Source: Pseudomonas orientalis (GTDB lineage: Bacteria > Pseudomonadota > Gammaproteobacteria > Pseudomonadales > Pseudomonadaceae). Taken from it: a DNA stretch of 64,000 nt. The notes below the pieces were generated by a model. That model made no database searches. It saw only the letters and a list, made by a program, of their open reading frames with translations, and had not been told where the DNA came from. Of the stretch, positions 35,886 to 45,800 are shown piece after piece. Each line of letters starts with the position of its first letter. The first letter of the stretch is position 1. Location of the stretch: the NCBI RefSeq assembly GCF_022807995.1, contig NZ_CP094351.1, positions 2,883,001-2,947,000 of the forward strand, given 5' to 3'. A program made the position numbers and the translations under genes.

Positions 35886-37865
35886 ATGTCCTTGCCCAAG
35901 CATCACCTTGAATTGCTCAGCCCCGCCCGCGATGTGGCCATCGCGCGCGAGGCTATCTTGCATGGCGCCGACGCCATTTACATCGGCGGGCCGAGCTTCG
36001 GTGCCCGTCACAATGCGTGTAACGAGGTGAGCGATATCGCTCAACTGGTGGAATTCGCCCGTCGTTACCACGCCCGCGTGTTCACTACAATCAACACGAT
36101 CCTGCACGACAACGAGCTGGAGCCGGCCCGCAAGCTGATCCATCAGCTCTATGACGCCGGTGTGGATGCGCTCATCGTGCAAGACCTGGGCGTGATGGAA
36201 CTGGATATTCCGCCCATCGAACTGCACGCCAGCACCCAGACCGATATCCGCACCCTGGGCCGGGCAAAGTTTCTCGACCAGGCCGGTTTCTCCCAGTTGG
36301 TGCTGGCCCGCGAGCTGAACCTGCAAGAGATCCGCGCCATCGCCGACGAAACGGATGCCGCCATCGAGTTCTTCATCCATGGTGCTTTGTGCGTGGCGTT
36401 CTCCGGGCAGTGCAATATCTCCCACGCGCAGAACGGCCGCAGCGCCAACCGTGGCGACTGCTCCCAGGCGTGCCGCCTGCCGTATACCTTGAAGGACGAT
36501 CAGGGCCGTGTCGTCGCCTTTGAAAAACACCTGCTGTCGATGAAAGACAACAACCAGAGCGCCAACCTGCGCGCACTGGTCGAGGCCGGCGTGCGTTCGT
36601 TCAAGATCGAAGGCCGCTACAAAGACATGGGCTATGTGAAGAACATTACCGCCTACTACCGCCAGCGCCTGGACGAGATCCTCGAAGACCGCCCGGACCT
36701 GGCCCGCGCCTCCAGCGGGCGTACCGCGCATTTCTTCGTGCCGGACCCGGAAAAAACCTTCCACCGTGGCAGTACCGACTACTTTGTCAGTGACCGCAAG
36801 ATCGACATCGGCGCCTTCGATACCCCGACCTTCACCGGTCTGCCGGTGGGAGTGGTGGAAAAGGCCGGCAAACGCGATTTGCAGGTGGTCACCCACGAGC
36901 CGCTGTCCAACGGCGACGGTCTGAACGTGCTGGTCAAACGTGAAGTGGTGGGGTTTCGCGCCAACATCGCAGAGCCCAAGGGCGAATTCGAGGAAGACGG
37001 CGAAAAGCGCTACCGTTATCGCGTCGAACCCAACGAAATGCCGGCCGGCCTGCATCAGTTGCGCCCGAATCACCCGCTGAACCGCAACCTGGACCATAAC
37101 TGGCAACAGGCGCTGCTCAAGACCTCGGCCGAGCGCCGTATCGGCCTGTCGTGGGTCGCGCGCCTGCGTGAAGAACAGTTGGACGTCACCGCTACCAGCG
37201 AAGAAGGCATCAGCGCCAGTGTCACCCTGCCCGGCCCGTTCGGTGTGGCCAACAAGCCGGAACAGGCCCTGGACACCCTGCGCGACCTGCTGGGCCAGCT
37301 CGGCACCACCGAGTACCACGCCACCCGCATCGAGCTGGATGCGCCGCAGGCGTTCTTCATCCCCAACTCGCAACTCAAGGCGCTGCGCCGTGAAGTGATC
37401 GAAGCACTGACCGCCGCTCGCGTGGCCGCGCATCCACGTGGCGGGCGCAAGGCCGAGACCACGCCGCCGCCGGTGTACCCGGAAGCTCATCTGTCATTCC
37501 TGGCCAACGTCTACAACCAGAAGGCCCGCGACTTCTATCACCGTCACGGGGTGAAGCTGATCGATGCGGCCTTCGAAGCCCACGAAGAAACCGGCGAAGT
37601 GCCGGTGATGATCACCAAGCACTGCCTGCGGTTCTCGTTCAACCTGTGCCCCAAACAGGCCAAGGGTGTGACGGGCGTGAAAACCAAGGTGGCGCCGATG
37701 CAGTTGATCCATGGCGACGAGGTACTGACGCTGAAGTTCGACTGCAAACCGTGCGAGATGCACGTGGTCGGCAAGATCAAGGGGCACATCCTCGGATTGC
37801 CGCAGCCGGGCAGCGCCGTGGAGCATTTCAACCCGCAAAACATCATCTTTCAGGGCACGCACTGA
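35886..37865 (+). CDS. rlhA: U32 family RlhA-like 23S rRNA C2501 hydroxylase
   Basis: A 659-residue protein of the peptidase U32 family, matching E. coli RlhA (YdcP) in size and layout. RlhA hydroxylates C2501 of 23S rRNA and depends on prephenate. The U32 core shows AIYIGGPSFGARHNA, HASTQTDIRTLGRAKF and the iron-sulfur Cys set (Cys169, Cys176, Cys192, Cys196, in GALC, GQC and DCSQAC). A C-terminal collagenase-like part has more Cys (NLCPKQ, CKPCEMH). ATG 35886 was chosen to give the family start SLPKHHLELLSPA; the ribosome site is weak. Confidence 0.85.
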   Translation: MSLPKHHLELLSPARDVAIAREAILHGADAIYIGGPSFGARHNACNEVSDIAQLVEFARRYHARVFTTINTILHDNELEPARKLIHQLYDAGVDALIVQDLGVMELDIPPIELHASTQTDIRTLGRAKFLDQAGFSQLVLARELNLQEIRAIADETDAAIEFFIHGALCVAFSGQCNISHAQNGRSANRGDCSQACRLPYTLKDDQGRVVAFEKHLLSMKDNNQSANLRALVEAGVRSFKIEGRYKDMGYVKNITAYYRQRLDEILEDRPDLARASSGRTAHFFVPDPEKTFHRGSTDYFVSDRKIDIGAFDTPTFTGLPVGVVEKAGKRDLQVVTHEPLSNGDGLNVLVKREVVGFRANIAEPKGEFEEDGEKRYRYRVEPNEMPAGLHQLRPNHPLNRNLDHNWQQALLKTSAERRIGLSWVARLREEQLDVTATSEEGISASVTLPGPFGVANKPEQALDTLRDLLGQLGTTEYHATRIELDAPQAFFIPNSQLKALRREVIEALTAARVAAHPRGGRKAETTPPPVYPEAHLSFLANVYNQKARDFYHRHGVKLIDAAFEAHEETGEVPVMITKHCLRFSFNLCPKQAKGVTGVKTKVAPMQLIHGDEVLTLKFDCKPCEMHVVGKIKGHILGLPQPGSAVEHFNPQNIIFQGTH

Positions 37866-37871
37866 CGTTCT

Positions 37872-37970
37872 GTAGGAGCGAGCTTGCTCGCGAAGAACGT
37901 TAACGATAACGCAGCGCATCGGGTCAACACGCGGCGTCCTTACGTTCTTCGCGAGCAAGCTCGCTCCTAC
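37872..37970. repeat. REPIN, GTAGGAGCGAG type
   Basis: Inverted pair of GTAGGAGCGAGCTTGCTCGC elements with AACGTTAACGATAACGC between. The left half follows rlhA. The right half forms the 3' end of the convergent DMT transporter gene, supplying its last ~15 codons and stop. Confidence 0.9.
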
Positions 37971-38847
37971 CGAGGTTACGGGGCCACCACCCGCCCCGCT
38001 GCAACCCCGCCGCCGCCAACAGAATCGCCGCCACACCCAGCCATTGCAGCCATCCGAGACGATGTCCGAACGCAATCCAGTCGACGAAAATCGCCGCAAT
38101 CGGATAGATGAACGACAAGGCGCCGGTCATTGCGGTCGGCAGCTTTTGTATCGCCCCGTACAACAACACATACATCAAACCCGTGTGCACCAGGCCCAGG
38201 GTTGCGAGCGCCGCCCAGGCACCGGTCGACGCGGGCAAATGGTCCCAGGGCACCAGCGGTGCCAGCAACACGGCACCGGTGGTCACCTGGATCAGCGCCA
38301 TCAAATGCGGCGGCACCGCCTTGAGCTGCTTGATGATCAGCGCGGCAACCGCGTACAGAAAAGCAGCGCCCAGGGCCAGGGCGATGCCTGTCAGATAGTC
38401 GCCGCCGCCCTGCTGCTCACCATGGGCGGTGACAATCGCCAGCATGCCCAGGAACGCCACGCTCAGCCAAGTGATTTTGCGCAAGGTAATCGGCTCACCG
38501 AGAAACACTGCCGCCAGCATTACCAAAATGAACGGCTGCACGTTGTACACCGCCGTACTGATGGCGATTGAAGCGCGCGCGTAGGATTCGAACAGCAGCA
38601 GCCAGTTGCCGACAATGGCCACGCCGCTGAGTACCGCCAGCCCGAACCTGGCCCAACCGAGCAAGTCCAGCCGCAGGTAACCGAGCAAGGCGCACACCAG
38701 CAACAGCGCCAGCGCGCCGATCAGACAGCGCCAGAACACCACCTCGATCACCGACACGCCGGACACCAGCACAAACCAGCCGATGGTGCCGGAGATCAGC
38801 ATGGCGGCGATCATTTCCCACATTCCGCGACGGACAGCGGTATCCAT
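37924..38847 (-). CDS. EamA/DMT-family exporter with a REP-derived C-terminus
   Basis: A 307-residue inner-membrane protein of the drug/metabolite transporter superfamily with two EamA halves and about ten membrane helices. Segments such as TAVYNVQPFILVMLAAVFLGEPIT and ALSFIYPIAAIFVDWIAFG are typical. GAGGAG precedes the ATG at 38847. The last residues (GRSELAREERKDAAC) are encoded by a REPIN, which probably replaced the original stop. Divergent from an Lrp/AsnC regulator 109 bases away, a common pairing for amino-acid exporters. Confidence 0.88.
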   Translation of the reverse strand: MDTAVRRGMWEMIAAMLISGTIGWFVLVSGVSVIEVVFWRCLIGALALLLVCALLGYLRLDLLGWARFGLAVLSGVAIVGNWLLLFESYARASIAISTAVYNVQPFILVMLAAVFLGEPITLRKITWLSVAFLGMLAIVTAHGEQQGGGDYLTGIALALGAAFLYAVAALIIKQLKAVPPHLMALIQVTTGAVLLAPLVPWDHLPASTGAWAALATLGLVHTGLMYVLLYGAIQKLPTAMTGALSFIYPIAAIFVDWIAFGHRLGWLQWLGVAAILLAAAGLQRGGWWPRNLGRSELAREERKDAAC

Positions 38848-38956
38848 AATTGATGCTCCTCAAGTGAGGTTCGATTATGGCAATCTGGCAGGCAGCCGCT
38901 CCAGCGACTAAAAAAGGCCGGAACCTCGAATCACCTTTATTTATTAGGCGAACCCC

Positions 38957-39397
38957 GTGATTGACACCATCGACCAGCAACTGATCGCCGCCTTGATGGA
39001 TGACTCGCGCCTGTCTCTCAAGGCCCTGGCCGGCATCACCGGGCTGTCTTCGCCGAGCGTCGGCGAACGCTTGCGCCGCCTGGAAGAGCGCGGCGTACTG
39101 ACCCACTACACCGTCGATATCGACCCCAAACATTTCGGTTACCTGCTGCAAGCCATCGTGCGCATCCGTCCCCTGCCCGGCAAGTTGCAGGAAGTGGAAC
39201 GCCAGATCCAGGCAATCCCCGAATTCACCGAATGCGACAAGGTCACCGGCGAAGACTGCTTCATCGCCCGCCTGCATGTGCGCACCATGGATCAGTTGGA
39301 CAGCCTGCTGGACCGAATCAACGGGTATGCCGAAACCAACACCGCCATCGTCAAGAAAACCCCGGTGAAGCGGCGGTTGCCGCCGTTGGCCGACTGA
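38957..39397 (+). CDS. Lrp/AsnC-family regulator
   Basis: A 146-residue feast/famine regulator with an N-terminal helix-turn-helix (SLKALAGITGLSSPSVGERLRRL) and a C-terminal RAM effector domain (about 65-140). The start is GTG 38957, giving MIDTIDQQLIAALMDD. Adjacent and divergent to the DMT exporter, its likely target; an amino acid may be the co-effector. Confidence 0.9.
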   Translation: MIDTIDQQLIAALMDDSRLSLKALAGITGLSSPSVGERLRRLEERGVLTHYTVDIDPKHFGYLLQAIVRIRPLPGKLQEVERQIQAIPEFTECDKVTGEDCFIARLHVRTMDQLDSLLDRINGYAETNTAIVKKTPVKRRLPPLAD

Positions 39398-39420
39398 CTG
39401 ATAGAACGCTGCACATACCT

Positions 39421-39507
39421 GTGGGAGGGGGCTTGCCCCCGATAGCGGAGTGTCAGTCAGCACATCGGAGACTGACACACTGCTATCGGGGGCAAGCCCC
39501 CTCCCAC
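39421..39507. repeat. REPIN, GTGGGAGGGGG type
   Basis: A nearly perfect inverted pair of GTGGGAGGGGGCTTGCCCCC with the inner arms GATAGCGGAGTGTCAGTC/ACTGACAC..GCTATC. It fills the start of the 384-base gap 39398-39781. The rest of that gap holds no gene I can support. Confidence 0.9.
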
Positions 39508-39781
39508 ATTGGTTCTGCTCCAGCCGTCGATTGAATCCTGAAGGGTTTTCGCTGCCGCAAGCAGCCGCTGGAATTGGCAATAGCGCGCCGCCAGCACGGC
39601 CGCTGCCGTGCATCAGGCACAAGCGAAAAAGCACGTAAATCATTGAAATGCGGACGCTATTGCGTCTAAAGGCTGCGCTCGGCCATCAAAACGCCATAAT
39701 CTCTGCTATTGTCCAACGAACTCATCTCCTCCTCATCGCGTCCGCGCGATCTTCTGTGAGCATGTTCTGCGCCATCGCGCT

Positions 39782-41161
39782 ATGCCGATGGCACGCTTGA
39801 AGTTCACGGAATGCCTGGCAATGGACACCCCTCTACCCGACCCGCCCCAATCACGCGCTGAAAAAATCGTTGAGTTCAAGCGCCAGAAAACCTTGCTCAA
39901 GACCGGCGCGCTGCAGGATGCGATCTTCAACAGCGCGTATTTCTCCAGCATCGCCACTGACGAAAAAGGTGTGATCCAAATCTTCAACGTCGGCGCCGAA
40001 CGCATGCTCGGTTATGCCGCTGCCGATGTACTCAACCGCATCACCCCCGCCGACATCTCCGACCCGGCCGAACTGATTACCCGCGCCGCCGCTCTGAGCC
40101 TGGAACTCGATACGCCGATCACGCCGGGTTTCGAAGCCCTGGTCTTCAAGGCCTCCCGTGGCATCGAAGACATCTACGAACTGACCTATATCCGCAAGGA
40201 CGGCAGTCGCCTGTCGGCCATGGTCTCGGTGACGGCCCTGCGCAACCGGCATGACACGATCATCGGTTACCTGCTGATCGGCACCGACAACACCGCGCGC
40301 AAGCAGGAAGAAGCCGAGCGCAAAGGCTTTGAACGCGCCCTGGAGGAAAAGAACCTGGAGTTGGAACATGCCAACCACATGAAGTCCGAATTCCTCGCCA
40401 CCATGTCCCATGAACTGCGCACGCCGCTGAACGCGGTGATCGGTTTTTCCGAGGCGCTCAAAGACGGGCTGGTAGGCGACTTGAGCGAGATCCAGCGCGA
40501 ATACATCGGTGATATCTTCACCAGCGGCCAGCATTTGCTTGCGTTGATCAACGACATCCTCGACCTGTCCAAAGTCGAGGCCGGGATGATGGACCTTGAA
40601 CTGGAACCCGTGGAACTGGCCGGCCTGTTGGCCAACAGCCTGTTGATCGTGCGTGAAAAAGCCGCCCTGCAGCGCATCCAGTTGACGCTGGACAATCCGC
40701 AGGATTTTGGCTGGCTGCAACTGGACCTGCGCAAGACCAAGCAGATCGTCTACAACCTGCTGGCCAATGCCGTGAAATTCAGCGAGCACGGCAGCACCGT
40801 GACTCTGGTGGTGCGTGAAGTCGGGCGTGACCAGGTCGGGCTCATCCCGGGCGATTGGCCGGTGCAGGGTTTCACCCTGCCGCCCGGCAGCCACCCGGCA
40901 TTTCTCGAGCTGAGCGTGAGCGACACCGGTATCGGCATCGCCCCGGACGACATGGGCAAGCTGTTCAAGGCCTTCAGCCAGATCGACAGCAGCCTGGCGC
41001 GCAAATTCGAAGGCACCGGCCTGGGCCTGGCGATGGTCAAGCAATTGACCGAGCTGCACGGCGGCAGCGTGGCCGTGGCCAGTCGTGAAGGCCTGGGCGC
41101 CCGTTTCGTGGTGTGGCTGCCGCTGCACCGCATTCCGGAGGCCGCATGGCCACAATCCTGA
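39782..41161 (+). CDS. PAS-domain sensor histidine kinase
   Basis: A 459-residue soluble sensor kinase with a PAS domain (about 45-175), an HisKA dimerisation/phosphotransfer domain with His210 in FLATMSHELRTPLNAVIGF, and an HATPase_c domain with the N, G1 and G2 boxes (NLLANAVKF, DTGIGIAPDDM, GTGLGLAMVKQL). No membrane segment is seen. Its 3' end overlaps the next response regulator gene by 16 bases. The start is uncertain (ATG 39782 or 39821; no strong ribosome site). Its output partners are probably the two response regulators that follow. Confidence 0.9.
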   Translation: MPMARLKFTECLAMDTPLPDPPQSRAEKIVEFKRQKTLLKTGALQDAIFNSAYFSSIATDEKGVIQIFNVGAERMLGYAAADVLNRITPADISDPAELITRAAALSLELDTPITPGFEALVFKASRGIEDIYELTYIRKDGSRLSAMVSVTALRNRHDTIIGYLLIGTDNTARKQEEAERKGFERALEEKNLELEHANHMKSEFLATMSHELRTPLNAVIGFSEALKDGLVGDLSEIQREYIGDIFTSGQHLLALINDILDLSKVEAGMMDLELEPVELAGLLANSLLIVREKAALQRIQLTLDNPQDFGWLQLDLRKTKQIVYNLLANAVKFSEHGSTVTLVVREVGRDQVGLIPGDWPVQGFTLPPGSHPAFLELSVSDTGIGIAPDDMGKLFKAFSQIDSSLARKFEGTGLGLAMVKQLTELHGGSVAVASREGLGARFVVWLPLHRIPEAAWPQS

Positions 41162-41529
41162 TCGTGGAAGACAACGAAGCGAACATGCGCCTGGCGCGTC
41201 TGTTGCTGATAACCGCCGGGCACACCGTGCAATGGGCGGCGGATGCCGAAAGCGGTCTGACCCTGGCCCGTAACGAACAACCGGCGCTGATCCTGATGGA
41301 CATTCAACTGCCAGGCATGGACGGCCTGGCCGCGACCCGCTTGCTCAAGCAAGACCCGCTCACCGCGCACATCCCGGTGATCGCCCTTACCGCCATGGCC
41401 ATGAAGGAAGACCGGGAAAAAACCCGCCTGGCCGGCTGCGATGCCTACGTCACCAAGCCCCTGCGCTACAAGGAGCTGTACCAGGTGATCGACAGCCTGC
41501 TGAACCCGCCCATCACACCTCCCGCATGA
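41146..41529 (+). CDS. Single-domain response regulator
   Basis: A 127-residue CheY-like receiver without an output domain. Acid pocket Glu8-Asp9, phosphoacceptor Asp52 (ILMDIQLPGMDG), Thr82 and Lys104 are all in place. The start ATG 41146 lies within the end of the kinase gene, so translation is probably coupled. It resembles DivK-type receivers that pass phosphate in a multi-kinase relay. Confidence 0.93.
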   Translation: MATILIVEDNEANMRLARLLLITAGHTVQWAADAESGLTLARNEQPALILMDIQLPGMDGLAATRLLKQDPLTAHIPVIALTAMAMKEDREKTRLAGCDAYVTKPLRYKELYQVIDSLLNPPITPPA

Positions 41530-41538
41530 GTTCTCTCC

Positions 41539-42786
41539 ATGGCCAGCTCACCCGCTACCCTGTTGATCGTTGACGATGAACCCTAGGTCCGCAAACTCCT
41601 GGAAACCCTGCTGCAGCATGAGGGTTACCAGACCCTGAGCGCGAGCAACGGCGAAGAAGCCTTGCAGTTGGTGGCGCAGCAGCCGCCCGACCTGATCCTG
41701 CTGGACATCATGATGCCCGGCATGGACGGCTACGAAGTGGCCACCCAGCTCAAGGCCAACCCCGTCACGGCGAATATCCCGATCATCATGCTGTCGGCCC
41801 TGAGCGAATCCAGCGCACGGGTCAGCGGCCTGGAAACCGGCGCCGAGGAGTTCATCAGCAAGCCGGTCGAACGCGTCGAGCTGTGGCTGCGGGTGCGCAA
41901 CCTGCTGCGGCTCAAGGCCCATGGCGACGAGCTCAAGCAACACAGCCTGATGCTGGAGCAGCAATTGCAACAGCGCGGCGGCGATCACGCCCAGATGAAT
42001 GTGCACGACCTGGCCCGACAAGACCTGGAGAACGACCTGCGCCAAGCGGTTGATCAACAAGCGTTTGCCCTGCACTACCAGCCCAAGGTCGAGTTGGCCA
42101 ACGGCGAAGTCTGCGGCCTGGAAGTCCTGCTGCGCTGGGATCGGCCAGGCTACGGCGCGGTATCGCCGGCGGTGTTCGTGCCGATCCTGGAAAACCTCGG
42201 GCTGATCGTGCCGGTGGGACGTTGGGTGATCGAGCGCGTGTGCGAACAGATTGCCGCCTGGCAGTCGAGCGGCCTCGGTGCGATTGAAGTGTCGGTCAAC
42301 GTCTCGGGGCACCAGTTGATCGAAGGTGACCTGATTGCCGATATCGAGCACATCCTGGCCCACACCGGGGTTGACGCTCACTGGCTGGAGGTGGAGCTCA
42401 CCGAAGGCTCGCTGATGGAAAACACCGAACACACCATCGCCGCCCTGCAACGCTTGCGCGCCATGGGCGTGAAGATCGCCATCGATGATTTCGGCACCGG
42501 TTATTCGAGCCTGGCGTACCTGCGCCGCTTCCCCATCGACACCCTGAAGATCGACATTGCGTTTATCCGTGAAGTCACCACCAACCCCCAGGATGCGGCG
42601 ATTACCCGCACGATCATCGAACTGGCCCACAGCTTGAAGCTGCGGGTAGTGGCCGAAGGGGTGGAGACCCAGGCGCAGTTGGCATTCCTCAAAGAGGCCG
42701 GCTGCGATCAGATCCAGGGCTATCTGTTCAGCCGGCCATTGCCGGTGGAAACGCTGGAGCGCTTGTTGCTGGACCGGATCAAGTGA
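41539..42786 (+). pseudogene. Receiver-EAL gene interrupted by an amber codon
   Basis: Read from ATG 41539 the frame gives MASSPATLLIVDDEP, then TAG at 41584-41586, then resumes in the same frame with [18 protein letters not shown] through a complete receiver and EAL domain. Asp12-Asp13 (before the stop) and Asp56 (LLLDIMMPG) are receiver residues. The EAL part (about 155-410) has EVLLRW in place of [21 protein letters not shown] and EGVETQAQL, so a c-di-GMP phosphodiesterase looks otherwise intact. The stop is one C-to-T change from CAG (Gln). A restart at TTG 41662 would yield 374 residues lacking the acid pocket. Pseudogene, recent mutation, suppression or base-call error are all possible. 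Confidence 0.8.
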
Positions 42787-42807
42787 GACGCCTGCTTCAG
42801 CTAATAC

Positions 42808-45800
42808 TCACTGGACCGGGTCCGGCTTGATCGCGATATCAGGCACGGTGTTATAGAGCGGTCCATAGTCCACCAATAACTCCTCGCCCTTCTTGATGTC
42901 GTTCAGCGCCACGTAGAACGTCAGGTTTTTTCCTACCGCGACGGAGATGACATTATTCGACTTCCACGCAGGCCCCGTGCCCAATTGCGATGTGTTGATC
43001 AGGCTCAAGGTGTTGCCGGTATGCAGCGCACTGACCGAACGATTGCCGGAACGGGTGCCGAACAGGTAAGTCAGCACCGCCCGAGAGCCTTGCTTGCGTT
43101 GTTCCGCGAACAGTGACGCTTCTGATGCATGGTATTTGCCCGCATACGGGCCAAGGACTTCAAACTGGGCGATGTCGCGCCGCGCCCACACCGACGCACC
43201 GCGATTTGGCCCGCCGTCATCGAGCGCCGTGACCACCTCAAGGATTTCATCAAACCGTGACTGGTGCTGGCCTTCGGTACGCAGCCAGTCTTTGATCGAC
43301 GCTTTCATTTGCATGGAAATCCGCTGCCTGGTGGCACTATCGAGCCCATCAAGCAAGCCATTCCAGTGGGTGACGCGGATCGTATCGATGGGGCCCTCAA
43401 TGGCTTGGGTCAAGCTGAGCCTGGGGTTTTGCGGGTCCTGAAGAATCGGCAGCGTGTTGTCGATTCGATGGCGAGGTAATGGCGGCGACACAATGGGCTC
43501 AATCTTGATCACGACGGGCGGGACGACGGAAGATGGACCCGGGGCCTCTGGGCCGTGGGGCGCCTCGGGGTGCGGAGTCAGATCCACAACCTTCGGTTGC
43601 GGCGCGTCCAAAGGGGCCGGCGCAGGTCGTTTTAATAGTGATCGATTCACCAGCGTTTTGCCGGCATGCTTCAGGCTGCCATCAGTCCGTACATACGTCC
43701 TGAACGTATCCACATTAAGATTGTGATGACCGGCGAAACCTTCGATGGTCATGGTTCCACGCGCCTGCGGGGTCATATCGATCCACATAGTGATATGGGT
43801 ATCGCTCACGCGATCAAACGGTGTATTGGTAGCACGGTCGCGCACAATGACGCCGGTACTGCTCAATTTGCCGTCAGGCTGCACATAGTATTCAAAAGTT
43901 CTACGGGATATATGTTTCTGGAGGGTAAAGCCTTGACGGGTAAGGCTTTGCTGTTGCGCAGCAGGCAACGCCTCCCACTCGCGCAAATGTTCAGCCGTGA
44001 CGACTCTCATGGGCGCATTCGGCGTATGGGTTCTTGGGACCAGGGCGGCGCGCTCAAGGCGCTCCAAGGTCTTTTTTTTCAAGGAACCATCAGGATTAAC
44101 CCAGTCTCTCCAGGTGGCTGGATGGAACCCATTGTCTGCTATGAACTGCGCTTGCGTGACCGGGTTATCCGGGTTCTCCAAGTGTGCTTTCCACAGACGA
44201 AGATCATCATCGGTAATCGTCTCAGGGGGCACACCGGCCGCCCTGCCCAGCAACTCTATGCCAGCTTGACTCGGGATACCGTCTTGCCGCGCGTAAGTTT
44301 TGAACGTATTCGGATTGATATGATAGAGCTCGGAAAACCCGTCGAGGGTCAAAGCCTCACGCTCCGGCTGTGACAAACTTTGCCAGGCACTGAGATGGGT
44401 TTCCGTCACCTTATGGAAGGGCGTGTTGGGCGCTCGGTCGCGTAGCGCCACGCCGATATCGGTCAGTTGACCATCGGGTTGCACGTAGCGCTCAAAGACT
44501 CTCGGGCGGATATTTTTCTGCCGGGCAAAGCCCTTACGGGTAAGGCTTTGCTGTTGCACCGCCTGCAACGCCTGCCACTCGCGCAAATGTTCAGCCGTGA
44601 TCCCTTTCATGGGCGCGCTCGGCATATGGGTTATCTGACCCAGTGCAGCGCGTTCAAGACGCGCCGAGGCGTTTTTTTTCAAGGAGCCATCAACATTGAC
44701 CCACACTCTCCAGATAGCTGAATTGAGTCTGTTATCAGTTATGAACTGCGCTTGCGTGACCCGGTTATCCAAGTTTTCGGCATGCGCTTTCCACTGACGA
44801 AAATGGTCATCGGTAATCGTATTGAAGACGACACCGGTCGTCCTGCCCTGCAAATCCATGCCGATTGGACTCAAGGTACCGTTTTGCCGCACATGGGTTT
44901 TGAACGTATTTGGATTGATATGATAAAGCTCGGAAAACCCTTTGAAGGTCAAGGCGTCACGCTCAGACTGTGACAAATTCTGCCAGGCACTGAGGTGGGT
45001 TTCAGTCACCTTATGGAAGGGCGTGTTGGGCGCCCGGTCGCGCGCCGCCACGCCGGTAGCGGTCAGTTGACCATCGGGTTGCACGTAGCGCTCAAAAACT
45101 GTCGGGTGGATGTTTTTCTGTCGGGCAAAACCCTCTCGGGTAAGGCTTTGCTGTTGTTCATGGGGCAGCACCTGCCATTGGCGCAAATGATCAGCCATGG
45201 GGGTTGAGGCCTGAATTGCGCTGGCCTGTCGTGCCCGCTCCAAACGCCTCGCGCCGTCCTGCGTCAACGAACCATCGGCGTTAACGAGCCTTGCCCAGCT
45301 ACGTGGGTTGAGCCCTCGCTGGGTCGCGAACTGCTCTGACGTCAATAGGTTGTCCACCTGCGCGAAAAGCTCATCCCACTGACGTAAATGATCATCGGCT
45401 ATCTGGTTACTTCTGGTGGGATCGGCCGCCTGGACCAGCGCATCACCCTTGCTCGTCAGGGTGCCATTGTGACGCACATACGACCTGATCGTCGTCGGCC
45501 GAAGATTATGAAGACCGATAAATCCGTCCAAGGTCATTTCGTCACGCTCTACTTGTGTCATGTTTTGCCAATCGCGCAGATGCGTTTCGTTCACCTTGAT
45601 GGGGGATGTAACGGCGGGGCGATCACGCACGATCACGCCGGTGGAGCTCAACTGCCCGTCAGGCTTCACGTAGTACTCAAAGGTTTTTTGGGGAAGATGA
45701 TTCTTTTTGGCAAAGCCCTTGCGAGTGACGCTTGCCTGTTGCTCTGGAGACAACGCCTCCCAGGCCCGCAAATGCTCAGCCGTGATCTGCCCGCCCCCGG

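Noticed and set aside
38495..39643. 382-codon minus-strand frame over the Lrp gene
   Set aside because: It runs through a REPIN, the antisense of the Lrp gene and part of the DMT gene in another frame; no domain.
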